From CAXTPV01 sp965276715 (GTDB lineage Bacteria > Pseudomonadota > Alphaproteobacteria > Acetobacterales > Acetobacteraceae), in contig OZ255622.1 of NCBI GenBank assembly GCA_965276715.1, positions 4,030,001-4,094,000 on the forward strand: a stretch of 64,000 bases of DNA, given 5' to 3'. The translations under genes and the position numbers were made by a program. The notes under the pieces are model-generated. The model was not told the origin of the DNA. It made no database searches and saw only the letters and a list, made by a program, of their open reading frames with translations. Position 1 is the stretch's first letter, and each line of letters opens with the position of its first letter. Shown here in pieces: positions 27,020 to 35,199 of this stretch.

Positions 27020-28153
27020 ATGAGGGCCGCCCCCGCCGCCGACCACGCCGGACGGAGCGACGGCGCCCGCTTCCAGGCAGGGTCCGAGCTGCGCGAGGCC
27101 CGCGAGCGTCTCGGCTGGGATCTCGGCGAGGTCGCCGCCGCGCTGCGGATCAAGCTCGCCTATCTGCAGGCGATCGAGGACGGCCGGATTTCGGCCCTGC
27201 CCGGGAATGCCTATGCGTTGGGCTTCCTTCGCACCTACGCCACCACGCTGGGCCTCGATCCCGACGAGGTCGCCCGCCGCTTCCGTGCCGAGGCCCACGA
27301 CGTCAACCGCAAGACCGAGCTCGCCTTTCCCGCCCCCGTTCCCGAGCGCGGCGTGCCGACCGGTGCCATGGTGCTGCTCGGGCTGGTCATCGCCTTCGTG
27401 GGCTACGGCGTCTGGTACCGGCTCAGCGATCACGAGCAGACCGCGACCCATGTCGTCCCGCCGGTCCCCGAACAACTGCTCGCCGCCCCCAAGGCGGCGC
27501 CCGTCTCGCCACAGGTCGCCTCCGTGATGCCGCCCCCCGGCGCCGCCCCGCCGCCCACGCCCGCGGCAAACACCACCGCGCCACCCGCGCCGGCCCCGGC
27601 ATCACCCGCCCCGGCCGCACCCGCTGCCGTCCAGGCCCAGGTGCCGTCCACGCCCACGTCCACGCCGGCGCCCGTGCCCCCCGCGCCGGCGCAAGCTCCG
27701 GTCCAGACCGGCCCCGTCCAGACCGGCCCCGTCCAGACCGGCCCCGTCCAGACCGGCCCCGTCCAGACCGGCCTTGTCCTGCATGCCTCCGCCGTCACCT
27801 GGGTGCAGGTCCGCGCGCCCGATCATGTCCTCTGGGATCACATCATGCAGCCCGGCGACACCTGGCCGGTCCCCGCCGACCAGGCCGGCCTGACGCTGAC
27901 CACCGGCAACGCCGGCGGCCTCGACATTCTCGACAACGGCGCCTCGCTCGGCACCGTCGGCCGCACCGGCGCGGTCAGGCACAACATCGCGCTCACCGAG
28001 GACGGCGTGAAGGCAGCGCTCGCCGCCAACCCCCCGCCGGTCGGCACCGCCCCGAAGCCGCCCCCGCCGGTCCATCATCAGATCATCCCGCCCGCGCTCC
28101 CCGACAGCGCCGCCGATCAGCTCAACGCCAGGCAGCTCGAGCGCCCGCACTAG
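27020..28153 (+). CDS. RodZ-like HTH membrane protein with proline-rich stalk
   Basis: A 377-residue protein: a cytoplasmic Xre-type HTH (GSELREARERLGWDLGEVAA ... YLQAIEDGRIS), a transmembrane helix around residues 115-132, a long Pro/Ala-rich periplasmic stalk with five PVQTG repeats, and a C-terminal DUF4115 beta-domain. This is the RodZ layout, a cytoskeletal partner of MreB in cell shape. ATG 27020 has GGAAG upstream; a GTG 24 nt earlier is an alternative. It directly precedes ispG. Confidence 0.85.
   Translation: MRAAPAADHAGRSDGARFQAGSELREARERLGWDLGEVAAALRIKLAYLQAIEDGRISALPGNAYALGFLRTYATTLGLDPDEVARRFRAEAHDVNRKTELAFPAPVPERGVPTGAMVLLGLVIAFVGYGVWYRLSDHEQTATHVVPPVPEQLLAAPKAAPVSPQVASVMPPPGAAPPPTPAANTTAPPAPAPASPAPAAPAAVQAQVPSTPTSTPAPVPPAPAQAPVQTGPVQTGPVQTGPVQTGPVQTGLVLHASAVTWVQVRAPDHVLWDHIMQPGDTWPVPADQAGLTLTTGNAGGLDILDNGASLGTVGRTGAVRHNIALTEDGVKAALAANPPPVGTAPKPPPPVHHQIIPPALPDSAADQLNARQLERPH
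27701..27775 (+). repeat. Tandem 15-bp coding repeat, five copies
   Basis: Five head-to-tail copies of GTCCAGACCGGCCCC, the last ending in TT, encode five PVQTG units in the stalk of the RodZ-like protein. The copies are identical at DNA level, a sign of recent slippage expansion and possible length polymorphism. Confidence 0.95.
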
Positions 28154-28218
28154 CCAGGGCTGGAAAACCCGCCCGCCCGCTGGCATCTGCCAGTCAACAC
28201 GCCGCCCCGGAGTCTCCG

Positions 28219-29388
28219 ATGAACTACCGCCCCTACCAGCAGATCGAGCGCCGCCGCTCGCGCCAGATCCACGTGGGACGCGTCCCGGTCGGCGGCGACG
28301 CGCCCATCACCATCCAGACCATGACCAACACGCTCACCCACGACGCCGAGGCCACCATCGCCCAGATCCGCCGCGCCGAACTGGCCGGCGTCGACATCGT
28401 CCGCGTCTCCTGCCCCGACGTCGAAAGCACCGCGGCCCTCGCCGAGATCGTCCGCGAGGTCAACGTGCCGATCGTCGCCGACATCCATTTCCACTACAAG
28501 CGAGCCATCGAGGCCGCCCGCGCCGGCGCCGCCTGCCTGCGCATCAATCCCGGCAACATCGGCAGCGCCGAGCGCGTCCGCGACGTCGTCAACGCCGCCC
28601 GCGACCACAACTGCTCCATCCGCATCGGCGTCAACGCCGGCTCGCTGGAGCGCCACCTGCTGGAGAAATACGGCGAGCCCAATCCCGAGGCTCTCGTCGA
28701 GTCAGCCCTCGAGCACGCGAAAATCCTCCAGGATCACGATTTCCACGAGTTCAAGATCAGCGTGAAGGCGTCCGACGTCTTCCTCGCCGTCGCCGCCTAT
28801 CAGCAACTGGCCGACATCTGCGACCACCCGCTGCATATCGGCATCACCGAGGCCGGCGGCAAACGCGCGGGCACCGTCAAATCCGCCATCGGCCTCGGCT
28901 CGCTGCTCTGGGCCGGCATCGGCGACACCATCCGCGTCTCGCTGTCGGCCGAGCCCGAGGAGGAGGTCCATGTCGGCTGGGAGCTGGTCAAGACGCTGGG
29001 CATCCGCCATCGCGGGGTGAAGATCATCTCCTGTCCGTCCTGCGCCCGCCAGGGCTTCAACGTCATCGACACGGTGGCCACGCTCGAGGACCGCCTCGCC
29101 CACATCGCGACACCCGTCACGCTCTCGATCATCGGCTGCGTCGTCAATGGCCCCGGCGAGGCGCTGATGACCGACCTCGGCGTCACCGGCGGCGGCAACG
29201 GCCGCCACATGGTCTACGCCGCCGGCAAGCAGGACCACACCACCGCCGGCACCGACATGATCGACCACATCGTCGAGCTCGTCGAAGCCCGTGTCGAACG
29301 TATCCGTGGCGAGAACGCCGCCCCGACCACCGACGCCGAGACCGCCCACGCCGACGGCGTCGCCGCCCGGCAGCACGCCGCCGTCTGA
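28219..29388 (+). CDS. ispG: 4-hydroxy-3-methylbut-2-en-1-yl diphosphate synthase
   Basis: A 389-residue enzyme of the MEP isoprenoid pathway that converts MEcPP to HMBPP with a [4Fe-4S] cluster. The TIM-barrel opens with TIQTMTNTLTHD; the cluster ligands are in SCPSCARQGFN and IIGCVVNGPGEA, the latter with the conserved Glu. GGAG lies 7 nt before ATG 28219. A CTGGCA/TGCCAG hairpin (28180-28193) lies between the RodZ-like gene and ispG. hisS follows 2 nt after its stop. Confidence 0.97.
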   Translation: MNYRPYQQIERRRSRQIHVGRVPVGGDAPITIQTMTNTLTHDAEATIAQIRRAELAGVDIVRVSCPDVESTAALAEIVREVNVPIVADIHFHYKRAIEAARAGAACLRINPGNIGSAERVRDVVNAARDHNCSIRIGVNAGSLERHLLEKYGEPNPEALVESALEHAKILQDHDFHEFKISVKASDVFLAVAAYQQLADICDHPLHIGITEAGGKRAGTVKSAIGLGSLLWAGIGDTIRVSLSAEPEEEVHVGWELVKTLGIRHRGVKIISCPSCARQGFNVIDTVATLEDRLAHIATPVTLSIIGCVVNGPGEALMTDLGVTGGGNGRHMVYAAGKQDHTTAGTDMIDHIVELVEARVERIRGENAAPTTDAETAHADGVAARQHAAV

Positions 29389-29390
29389 CC

Positions 29391-30632
29391 TTGGCTCCAC
29401 TCCAGCCGGTCCGCGGCACCCACGACATCATCGGCGAGGACATGCGCCGCCACCGCCTGGTGGCCGAGACCGCGCGCCGCGTCGCCTACGCCTACGGCTT
29501 CGACGAGTGGCAGACGCCGATCTTCGAGCCGACCGACCTCTACGCCCGCTCGCTCGGCGACACGTCCGACGTCGTCACCAAGGAGATGTACACCTTCGCC
29601 GATCGCGGCGGCGACACACTCACTCTGCGCCCCGAGGGCACCGCAGGCATCTGCCGCGCGCTGGTCACCAACGGCCTCACCCAGAGCCTGCCGCAGCGCG
29701 TCTTCTACGCCGGCCCGATGTTCCGCTACGAGCGCCCGCAGAAGGGCCGCACCCGCCAGTTCCACCAGATCGGCGTCGAGCTGATCGGTCCCGCCGAACC
29801 GCTCGCCGACGCCGAGACCATCGCCTGCGGCCGCGATATCCTGGCCGCCCTCGGCCTTTCCCGCCACGTCACCCTGGAGCTCAACACCCTCGGCGACACC
29901 GAAAGCCGCACCGCCTGGCGCGAGGCGCTGATCGCGCATTTCACCCGCCACCGCGACCAGCTCTCCGACGACAGCAGCGCCCGCCTCGAGCGCAACCCGC
30001 TCCGCATCCTCGACAGCAAGGACCCGCGCGACCGCGCGCTGGTGGCCGACGCGCCCACCATCCACGCCCACCTCAACGACGCCTCGAAGTCGTTCTGGGA
30101 CCAGCTCCGCGAACATCTCCGCACCCTCGACATCGCCTTCGTCGAGAACCCCAACATCGTCCGCGGCCTCGACTACTACAGCCACACCGCCTTCGAATTC
30201 ACCACCGAGGCGCTGGGCGCCCAGGGTACGGTGCTGGCCGGCGGCCGCTATGACGGCCTCGTCGCCGAAGTCGGCGGTCCGCCCACCCCCGCCATCGGCT
30301 GGGCCGCCGGCATCGAACGCCTGTCGCTGCTGCTCGACCAGTCCCCGACCCCGCCCGAGACCATCGCCGTCATCCCGCTCGACGAAGCCTCCGAACCCGA
30401 CGCCATCCGCATCCTCGCCCGCATCCGGCGCGCCGGATTGCGCGCCGACATGGCGTTCCGCGGCAACGCCCGCAAACGCCTCGAACGCGCCAACAAGGCC
30501 GGCGCCGTCGCCGCCGTGCTGCTGGGCGAGGGGAGGGCGAGCGTGAAGATCCTCGCCACCGGGGAGCAGACCGATGTCGCCGTCGAGGAACTGCCGCGTC
30601 ATCTCGTGGCAGTGCTGGCGGAACGGCCGTGA
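29391..30632 (+). CDS. hisS: Histidine-tRNA ligase
   Basis: A 413-residue class II aminoacyl-tRNA synthetase. LQPVRGTHDI marks the N-terminus, TLRPEGTAGICRA and MFRYERPQKGRTRQFHQ form motif 2, GLDYYSHTAFEF is the histidine loop and AAGIERLSLLL is motif 3. The anticodon-binding domain follows. The start is TTG 29391, because it gives the expected N-terminus; the nearest ATG would cut into the conserved GTHD region. It is in operon with ispG. Confidence 0.97.
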   Translation: MAPLQPVRGTHDIIGEDMRRHRLVAETARRVAYAYGFDEWQTPIFEPTDLYARSLGDTSDVVTKEMYTFADRGGDTLTLRPEGTAGICRALVTNGLTQSLPQRVFYAGPMFRYERPQKGRTRQFHQIGVELIGPAEPLADAETIACGRDILAALGLSRHVTLELNTLGDTESRTAWREALIAHFTRHRDQLSDDSSARLERNPLRILDSKDPRDRALVADAPTIHAHLNDASKSFWDQLREHLRTLDIAFVENPNIVRGLDYYSHTAFEFTTEALGAQGTVLAGGRYDGLVAEVGGPPTPAIGWAAGIERLSLLLDQSPTPPETIAVIPLDEASEPDAIRILARIRRAGLRADMAFRGNARKRLERANKAGAVAAVLLGEGRASVKILATGEQTDVAVEELPRHLVAVLAERP

Positions 30633-30642
30633 AGATCGAAGG

Positions 30643-30750
30643 CAAGCCCAGGGCTCTGCCCTGGACCCGCTGGGGCGCGCCGCCCCAGACCCGCCATCAT
30701 TGGTTTCCAAAGGCGACTGCCTTTGGTGGGGTTTGGGGCGAAGCCCCAAG
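30643..30750. repeat. Dispersed GC-rich palindromic element, copy 3 (four hairpins)
   Basis: Four consecutive inverted repeats: CCAGGG/CCCTGG (30648-30664), CTGGGGC/GCCCCAG (30670-30688), CCAAAGGC/GCCTTTGG (30707-30726) and TTGGGGC/GCCCCAA (30733-30749). It fills the gap between hisS and prfA, ending 12 nt before the prfA start, so it may include the region that normally carries the prfA ribosome-binding site. Confidence 0.75.
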
Positions 30751-30761
30751 TCAGGTCCACG

Positions 30762-31814
30762 ATGTTTGACGAGCGGCTCGACCGGATCGTCACGCGTGCC
30801 GAGGAACTCCAGCACGATCTTTCGAGCGGGCTGAACGGCGAAGCCTTCAACCGCGCCTCCCGCGAATACTCGGACCTCGAACCGATCGTGGCCCGCATCA
30901 ACGAGCTTCGGGCCGCCGAAGCCGCCCAACGCGACGCCGAACGCCTCATGGCCGACCCCGAGATGCGCGAGCTCGCCGAGGCCGAACTCGCCGAACTTGC
31001 CGCCCGTATCCCCGAACTCCGCCACGCCATCGCGCTCGCGATGCTGCCGCGCGACGAGGCCGACGAGCGCAGCGCCATCCTCGAGATCCGCCCCGCTGCC
31101 GGCGGCGACGAGGCCGGCCTGTTCGCCCGCGAATTGTTCGACGCCTACCGCAAATACGCCGAAACCCGAGGCTGGCGCTTCGAGACCGTCGAGTTCGACG
31201 AGAACGAACTGGGCGGTCTCAAAGGCGCCATCGCCGACATCAACGGCCGCGGCGTCTTCGCCCGCCTGAAATACGAATCAGGCGTCCACCGCGTCCAGCG
31301 CGTGCCGACCACCGAGAGCCAGGGCCGCATCCACACTTCGACGGTCACCGTCGCCATGCTGCCCGAGGCCCAGGAGGTCGATGTCGACATCAACGAGGCC
31401 GACCTGCGCATCGACGTCTACCGCGCGTCCGGCGCCGGCGGCCAGCATGTCAACAAGACCGAGAGCGCGGTCCGCATCACCCACATGCCGTCCGGCATCG
31501 TGGTCGCGATGCAGGAGGAGCGCAGCCAGCACAAGAACCGCGCCAAGGCGATGAAGATTCTCCGTGCGAGGCTCTACGAACAGCAGCGCGCCAATCTCGC
31601 CGCCGACCGCTCGGCGGATCGCAAAAACCAGGTCGGCACCGGCGACCGCTCCGAGCGCATCCGCACCTACAACTTCCCGCAAGGCCGCGTGTCGGACCAT
31701 CGCATCAACCTGACGCTCCACAAGATCGACCGCGTCATGCAGGGCGATTTCGACGACCTCATCGACGCCCTCATCACCGACGAGCAAACCGCCCTGCTCG
31801 CCCAGCAGGACTGA
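30762..31814 (+). CDS. prfA: Peptide chain release factor 1
   Basis: A 350-residue class I release factor. The GGQ motif that triggers peptidyl-tRNA hydrolysis is at 226-228 (GAGGQHVNKT); the stop-codon reading P-x-T motif appears as PTTES, the pattern of RF1 rather than RF2. The N-terminal coiled domain is complete. Usually prmC, which methylates the GGQ glutamine, follows immediately; here it lies 16 kb away. Confidence 0.96.
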   Translation: MFDERLDRIVTRAEELQHDLSSGLNGEAFNRASREYSDLEPIVARINELRAAEAAQRDAERLMADPEMRELAEAELAELAARIPELRHAIALAMLPRDEADERSAILEIRPAAGGDEAGLFARELFDAYRKYAETRGWRFETVEFDENELGGLKGAIADINGRGVFARLKYESGVHRVQRVPTTESQGRIHTSTVTVAMLPEAQEVDVDINEADLRIDVYRASGAGGQHVNKTESAVRITHMPSGIVVAMQEERSQHKNRAKAMKILRARLYEQQRANLAADRSADRKNQVGTGDRSERIRTYNFPQGRVSDHRINLTLHKIDRVMQGDFDDLIDALITDEQTALLAQQD

Positions 31815-31879
31815 CGATGTCCGCGGTATCGGCCTCTGCTCGTGAAACCCTTGCGCACCCGCGATGGCGCAACCACCAC

Positions 31880-31950
31880 CTGCCGATCAGGCGGCGTTCG
31901 AATTCGGACCGGATGGCGAGGATGCCGAACACCAGTCGCCCGTGAACGGC
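31880..31950 (-). pseudogene. Fossil of a serine recombinase (resolvase) gene
   Basis: On the minus strand a short stretch reads HGRLVFGILAIRSEFERRLI, closely matching the highly conserved 'GrLvFgilasiaEFERelIrer' helix of resolvase/invertase proteins. The catalytic domain and the rest of the gene are absent. It lies 65 nt after the prfA stop, at the edge of the block that separates prfA from prmC. A 42-codon frame on the plus strand (31817-31945) overlaps it and is probably meaningless. Confidence 0.5.
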
Positions 31951-31963
31951 AGAGTTCGTAGGC

Positions 31964-32386
31964 TCAGGAACTCGGAAAGCCTTCGAATTGCGGAAGCCCG
32001 TCGGTGATTTCGAACCACGGTGCCTTCGACCCGACAAAGATGTGCATTTCCGGACGGATGGTTGGCTGGTCCACGAGTGTCCCCATGGCGACATGGACGT
32101 AATGCCCGTCCCGCACCACCGAATAGAGAAGCGACCCGCAAGTCCCACAGTGAGCGTCATGACCTGCTTCGCCGCCGTATCTAAGGATCAGATCCTCGCC
32201 CTTGGAAAGTGACAGCTTGTCCCTTTCTATACCGGCCAGAGATTTATAGGCCGACCCCGTCGAGCGGCGACACTGCGAACAGTGACAATTCATCGCATAT
32301 CTGAATTCGTCAGCGACCTCATATTGTACCTTCTCGCATAGGCACTTGCCGGTCAGTAATCGCGAATTCGATGCAATCTGGGGCAT
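31964..32386 (-). CDS. GFA-family protein (CENP-V/GFA zinc domain)
   Basis: A 140-residue protein with the GFA zinc-binding pattern: GKCLCEKVQY, NCHCSQCRR and CGTCGS. Some family members bind glutathione and help formaldehyde oxidation, but most are uncharacterised. AGGAG precedes ATG 32386. The coding DNA is less GC-rich than its neighbours, consistent with transfer. It is the first intact gene after prfA and is on the opposite strand. Confidence 0.88.
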   Translation of the reverse strand: MPQIASNSRLLTGKCLCEKVQYEVADEFRYAMNCHCSQCRRSTGSAYKSLAGIERDKLSLSKGEDLILRYGGEAGHDAHCGTCGSLLYSVVRDGHYVHVAMGTLVDQPTIRPEMHIFVGSKAPWFEITDGLPQFEGFPSS

Positions 32387-32510
32387 TGGGCGCTCCTAGA
32401 CGATACCGCGAAGACCCTGATATCTTATCACCGGGTCACGGCGCGTGTCGTCGAAATGAAGCTGCCAGGACGAGAAAGGGGGCATATCGGCAGCTGGTCG
32501 CCTCGAAAGA

Positions 32511-33515
32511 TTACTGCCGCTCCGGGAACAGGACGAAGGCGGCCCCGAAGAGGAACTGCGGGCTGACGAGCGCATTGTGTTCGACGACCGGCAGCCTCAC
32601 CTTGAATTTGAGCGACACGCCGTATTTCGGGATGTCGTAGGCAACGATCGGGCCGAGCTCGAAATCCTCGAAACGCTTTCCCAGCGGCTGCACCGGCGCC
32701 TGATCGAGCTCGTCGGCATTCTCCTGATTGGCGATGTTTCCCGACAAGCCGTATTGCCAACGTCCCTGTCGCTCGGTGATCGCGAAGTCCGTATCCAGGA
32801 TGTCGCCGGTATAGTAGTGCGTTGTCGGGTTCTGCAACGCGTGGTCATAGAACAGGCGAGCCGAGAACTCGGTGCCCTGGCCGAGGAAGTTCGGCCCCGT
32901 GAGGTAGCTCGCCGCGAAGTTGGGAATGTAGTAGGTGTCGTTGTGCCCTGGCGAGGTGAACCTGGCCGGATTGTAGCGCCCGTTCGGAAAGATCATCGAG
33001 AATGTCGGCTGGATCGTGAGCCCGTACGGCAGGTTGCGTGCGCCGGGCGGAACCACGGCGCCGAAGCGGCCGAGATACCGGCTCCATTTGATGAAGTCGA
33101 CGAAGGTATCGGCCCAGCCGTCGAACGTCTGGCGGATCCCGTCGGCCGCGAAATTGGCGACGAGCACGTTGGCAAAGACCGCGTCGGTCGCCACGGTCCC
33201 GCCGAACACCTTGAAGGGATAGACGTATTGCAGGGCGAACAGCTGGACGTCGTAATTGACGTTGACGCTCTGGATACCCCGCTGCCTGAGCCCGATCGGC
33301 CCGTCATAGCGCAAGGAATAGCCGGGCACGTTGAGCAGCGCCCCGAACAGGCCGGCGATCGGCGGCAGATAGGCGTTGCGGATGTCCGTGCCGCCGAAGG
33401 GGCCGCCGGCCACGTCGCCCTCCGAGGCGAGCACCGATCGTGCGGGCATGAGCAGGAGCATTGCCACGAGCGCGCCAAGCGACGTCTTCACGATGGACCG
33501 ATCCCTCATCTTCAT
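32511..33515 (-). CDS. SphA-like outer-membrane protein (phenol MetA-type channel)
   Basis: A 334-residue secreted protein. A signal peptide (about 1-30, ending VLA-SE) is followed by a beta-strand-rich body with alternating aromatic residues and YDIPKYGVSLKFKVRLP near the end; it finishes in an aromatic-containing strand (FLFGAAFVLFPE). This matches the Phenol_MetA_deg/SphA group found beside degradation genes, thought to pass hydrophobic substrates across the outer membrane. It is 52 nt downstream of the MmgE/PrpD gene, same strand, so probably one operon. Confidence 0.75.
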   Translation of the reverse strand: MKMRDRSIVKTSLGALVAMLLLMPARSVLASEGDVAGGPFGGTDIRNAYLPPIAGLFGALLNVPGYSLRYDGPIGLRQRGIQSVNVNYDVQLFALQYVYPFKVFGGTVATDAVFANVLVANFAADGIRQTFDGWADTFVDFIKWSRYLGRFGAVVPPGARNLPYGLTIQPTFSMIFPNGRYNPARFTSPGHNDTYYIPNFAASYLTGPNFLGQGTEFSARLFYDHALQNPTTHYYTGDILDTDFAITERQGRWQYGLSGNIANQENADELDQAPVQPLGKRFEDFELGPIVAYDIPKYGVSLKFKVRLPVVEHNALVSPQFLFGAAFVLFPERQ

Positions 33516-33567
33516 TTTTCTCTGCGAGAGCCGTTCGTATCCGCTCCCGTTCTTCCTGGCGGTCTCG

Positions 33568-34959
33568 TCAGTCGGGTACTGCGACCGTGCAAAGGCTCAT
33601 CAGCTCCGACACCTGCGCGACGTGCTCGAGTCGCCGCACCAGGCGCACGACCTTGCCCGCCGCATCCGCGCTCATCACGCGCGTCGCATTGGCCATGAAC
33701 TTCGCCTCGATGGCGGCATCGTCGAGCGGTCGCTCCGGCGTGCCGAGGCTTGTCGCGACCCGATGCGACAACGACTTGCCATTCCTCAGCGCGATCCGGA
33801 CCTCGCCCGGGAAATGGACCGGAAAGTCGCTGCTCGGATCATCCGAGCAGGACGTGCAGTCGGCCAGCGCCAGCACACGCGGATCGTCGACGCCCTTGTC
33901 GTGGAACGCCGCCAGGTCGATCTCGCCGGTCACCAGCGCGAGCGCCACCACATAGGGCACGCTGAACATCGCCGAGTAGGCATCGGCCGGACGGGACGGT
34001 CCCGATACCATGTGGTGCAGGCGCGACGACAGCGGGCAGTCGATGCTCTCGATCTCGTCGAGCTCGACCAGTCCCCGAAGATGCAGCGCGCAATCGACGA
34101 AGCCGTGGATGAAATGGCAGCACGGGTAGGGCTTCAGCGCGATGCCGGCGATCAGCCAGTCCTTGCCGAGCGCGTGCAACGGCGATGCGGCACCTGTCGG
34201 GATCTTGCCCAGGTGGGCATGGTAGAACCCATGGCCGCCTTCGAGCATCGTCGGCGGTCCCTTGAAGCCGCTCATCGCCAGGCCAACGGCCGCGATGCCG
34301 CCATGCGCGGCCCATCCGGGATGCATGCGCTTGAGCCATGAATCCTTCAGCTCCAGCAGGCCGGCCGCCATGCTTCCGCACAGCCCGGTGGCCGAGATCA
34401 ATTCCGCCCGGTCCGCCCCCAGCAGACGCCCGGCCGCGAACACGGCGGCGAACGCGCCGCAGAGCGCGGTGGGGTGGAACCCGCGGTCATGAAAACCACC
34501 CTCCGCGGCACGCGCCAGCCTGCAGCCGATCTCGAGCGCCGCGACGAAGCTCGTGAGGAACGCCCTTCCGTCCGCCCGAGAGGTTTCCGCCGCCGCCAGC
34601 GACGCCGCCAGCGCCGGTGCCGTGGCATGGTAGATCGCGCCGATATGGGTGTCGTCGAAATCGAGCCCGTGGATCAGCGTCCCGTTCACCAGGGCGGCGC
34701 TGGCGGGCGGCAGTGCCGCACCGGTGGCCAGGCAATGCGCGTCGGTGCCGCCGCCGAGACGCCCCGCGCCACGCAGGATCGCGTCGGCGAACCCGAAGCC
34801 GGACGACGCGAGCGCGATGCCCAATCCGTCCAGCAGATGCGCCCTGGCCTTGTCGATCAGTCCGGCCGGCAGATCCTCGAGACGAAGACCGAGCGCGAAG
34901 TCGGCAAGCGAGGCGGAGACGGTCGGTTCCGAAGTCGACTCGACCGCGGCGGCATCCAT
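33568..34959 (-). CDS. MmgE/PrpD family protein
   Basis: A 463-residue protein of the 2-methylcitrate dehydratase/cis-aconitate decarboxylase/iminodisuccinate epimerase superfamily. Conserved pieces are KARAHLLDGLGIALASS, LVNGTLIHGLDFDDTH, YHPCCH-like YPCCHFIHG and FSVPYVVALAL. Members act on polycarboxylic acids. ATG 34959 has AAAGGAA upstream. It is divergent from the flavin monooxygenase; together they suggest cleavage of a carboxylated, perhaps N-containing compound. Confidence 0.88.
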   Translation of the reverse strand: MDAAAVESTSEPTVSASLADFALGLRLEDLPAGLIDKARAHLLDGLGIALASSGFGFADAILRGAGRLGGGTDAHCLATGAALPPASAALVNGTLIHGLDFDDTHIGAIYHATAPALAASLAAAETSRADGRAFLTSFVAALEIGCRLARAAEGGFHDRGFHPTALCGAFAAVFAAGRLLGADRAELISATGLCGSMAAGLLELKDSWLKRMHPGWAAHGGIAAVGLAMSGFKGPPTMLEGGHGFYHAHLGKIPTGAASPLHALGKDWLIAGIALKPYPCCHFIHGFVDCALHLRGLVELDEIESIDCPLSSRLHHMVSGPSRPADAYSAMFSVPYVVALALVTGEIDLAAFHDKGVDDPRVLALADCTSCSDDPSSDFPVHFPGEVRIALRNGKSLSHRVATSLGTPERPLDDAAIEAKFMANATRVMSADAAGKVVRLVRRLEHVAQVSELMSLCTVAVPD

Positions 34960-35031
34960 GATGTCCGTTTCCTTTTATGCGTTGGAAACGATGTCTGAAC
35001 AGGTCGCGGGCCCGCCACAAATAGATCGTCG

Positions 35032-35045
35032 CTATGGATCCATAG
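35032..35045. promoter_or_regulatory. 14-bp perfect palindrome, candidate LysR operator
   Basis: CTATGGATCCATAG lies in the 240-bp divergent gap between the MmgE/PrpD and monooxygenase genes. A related sequence, CTATCAATGGATAG, lies in the LysR/AtuA divergent gap (37611-37624), and a half-site ATTGATAG is at 35085-35092. The sharing suggests one regulator for both promoters. Confidence 0.4.
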
Positions 35046-35199
35046 CCATTGGTCATGGACTCCAGTCATAGCCCGGAACTGTCGATTGATAGTGGATCGT
35101 TATTTGTCATCCTTCGAAGCGGCGAACTAGGTCGTGGGCAAGATGGAGCGTCCGCGAGCCCGACGGCGCGGGCCCACAGCAGGGTTGGATCCAGAACCG

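Noticed and set aside
27701..27775. Tandem repeats as a possible CRISPR array
   Set aside because: Units are contiguous without spacers, 15 bp long and in frame in a coding sequence.
31817..31945. A 42-codon frame 2 nt after the prfA stop, as a truncated prmC start
   Set aside because: Only the spacing is suggestive. The residues show no similarity to PrmC and most of the frame is antisense to the recombinase fossil.
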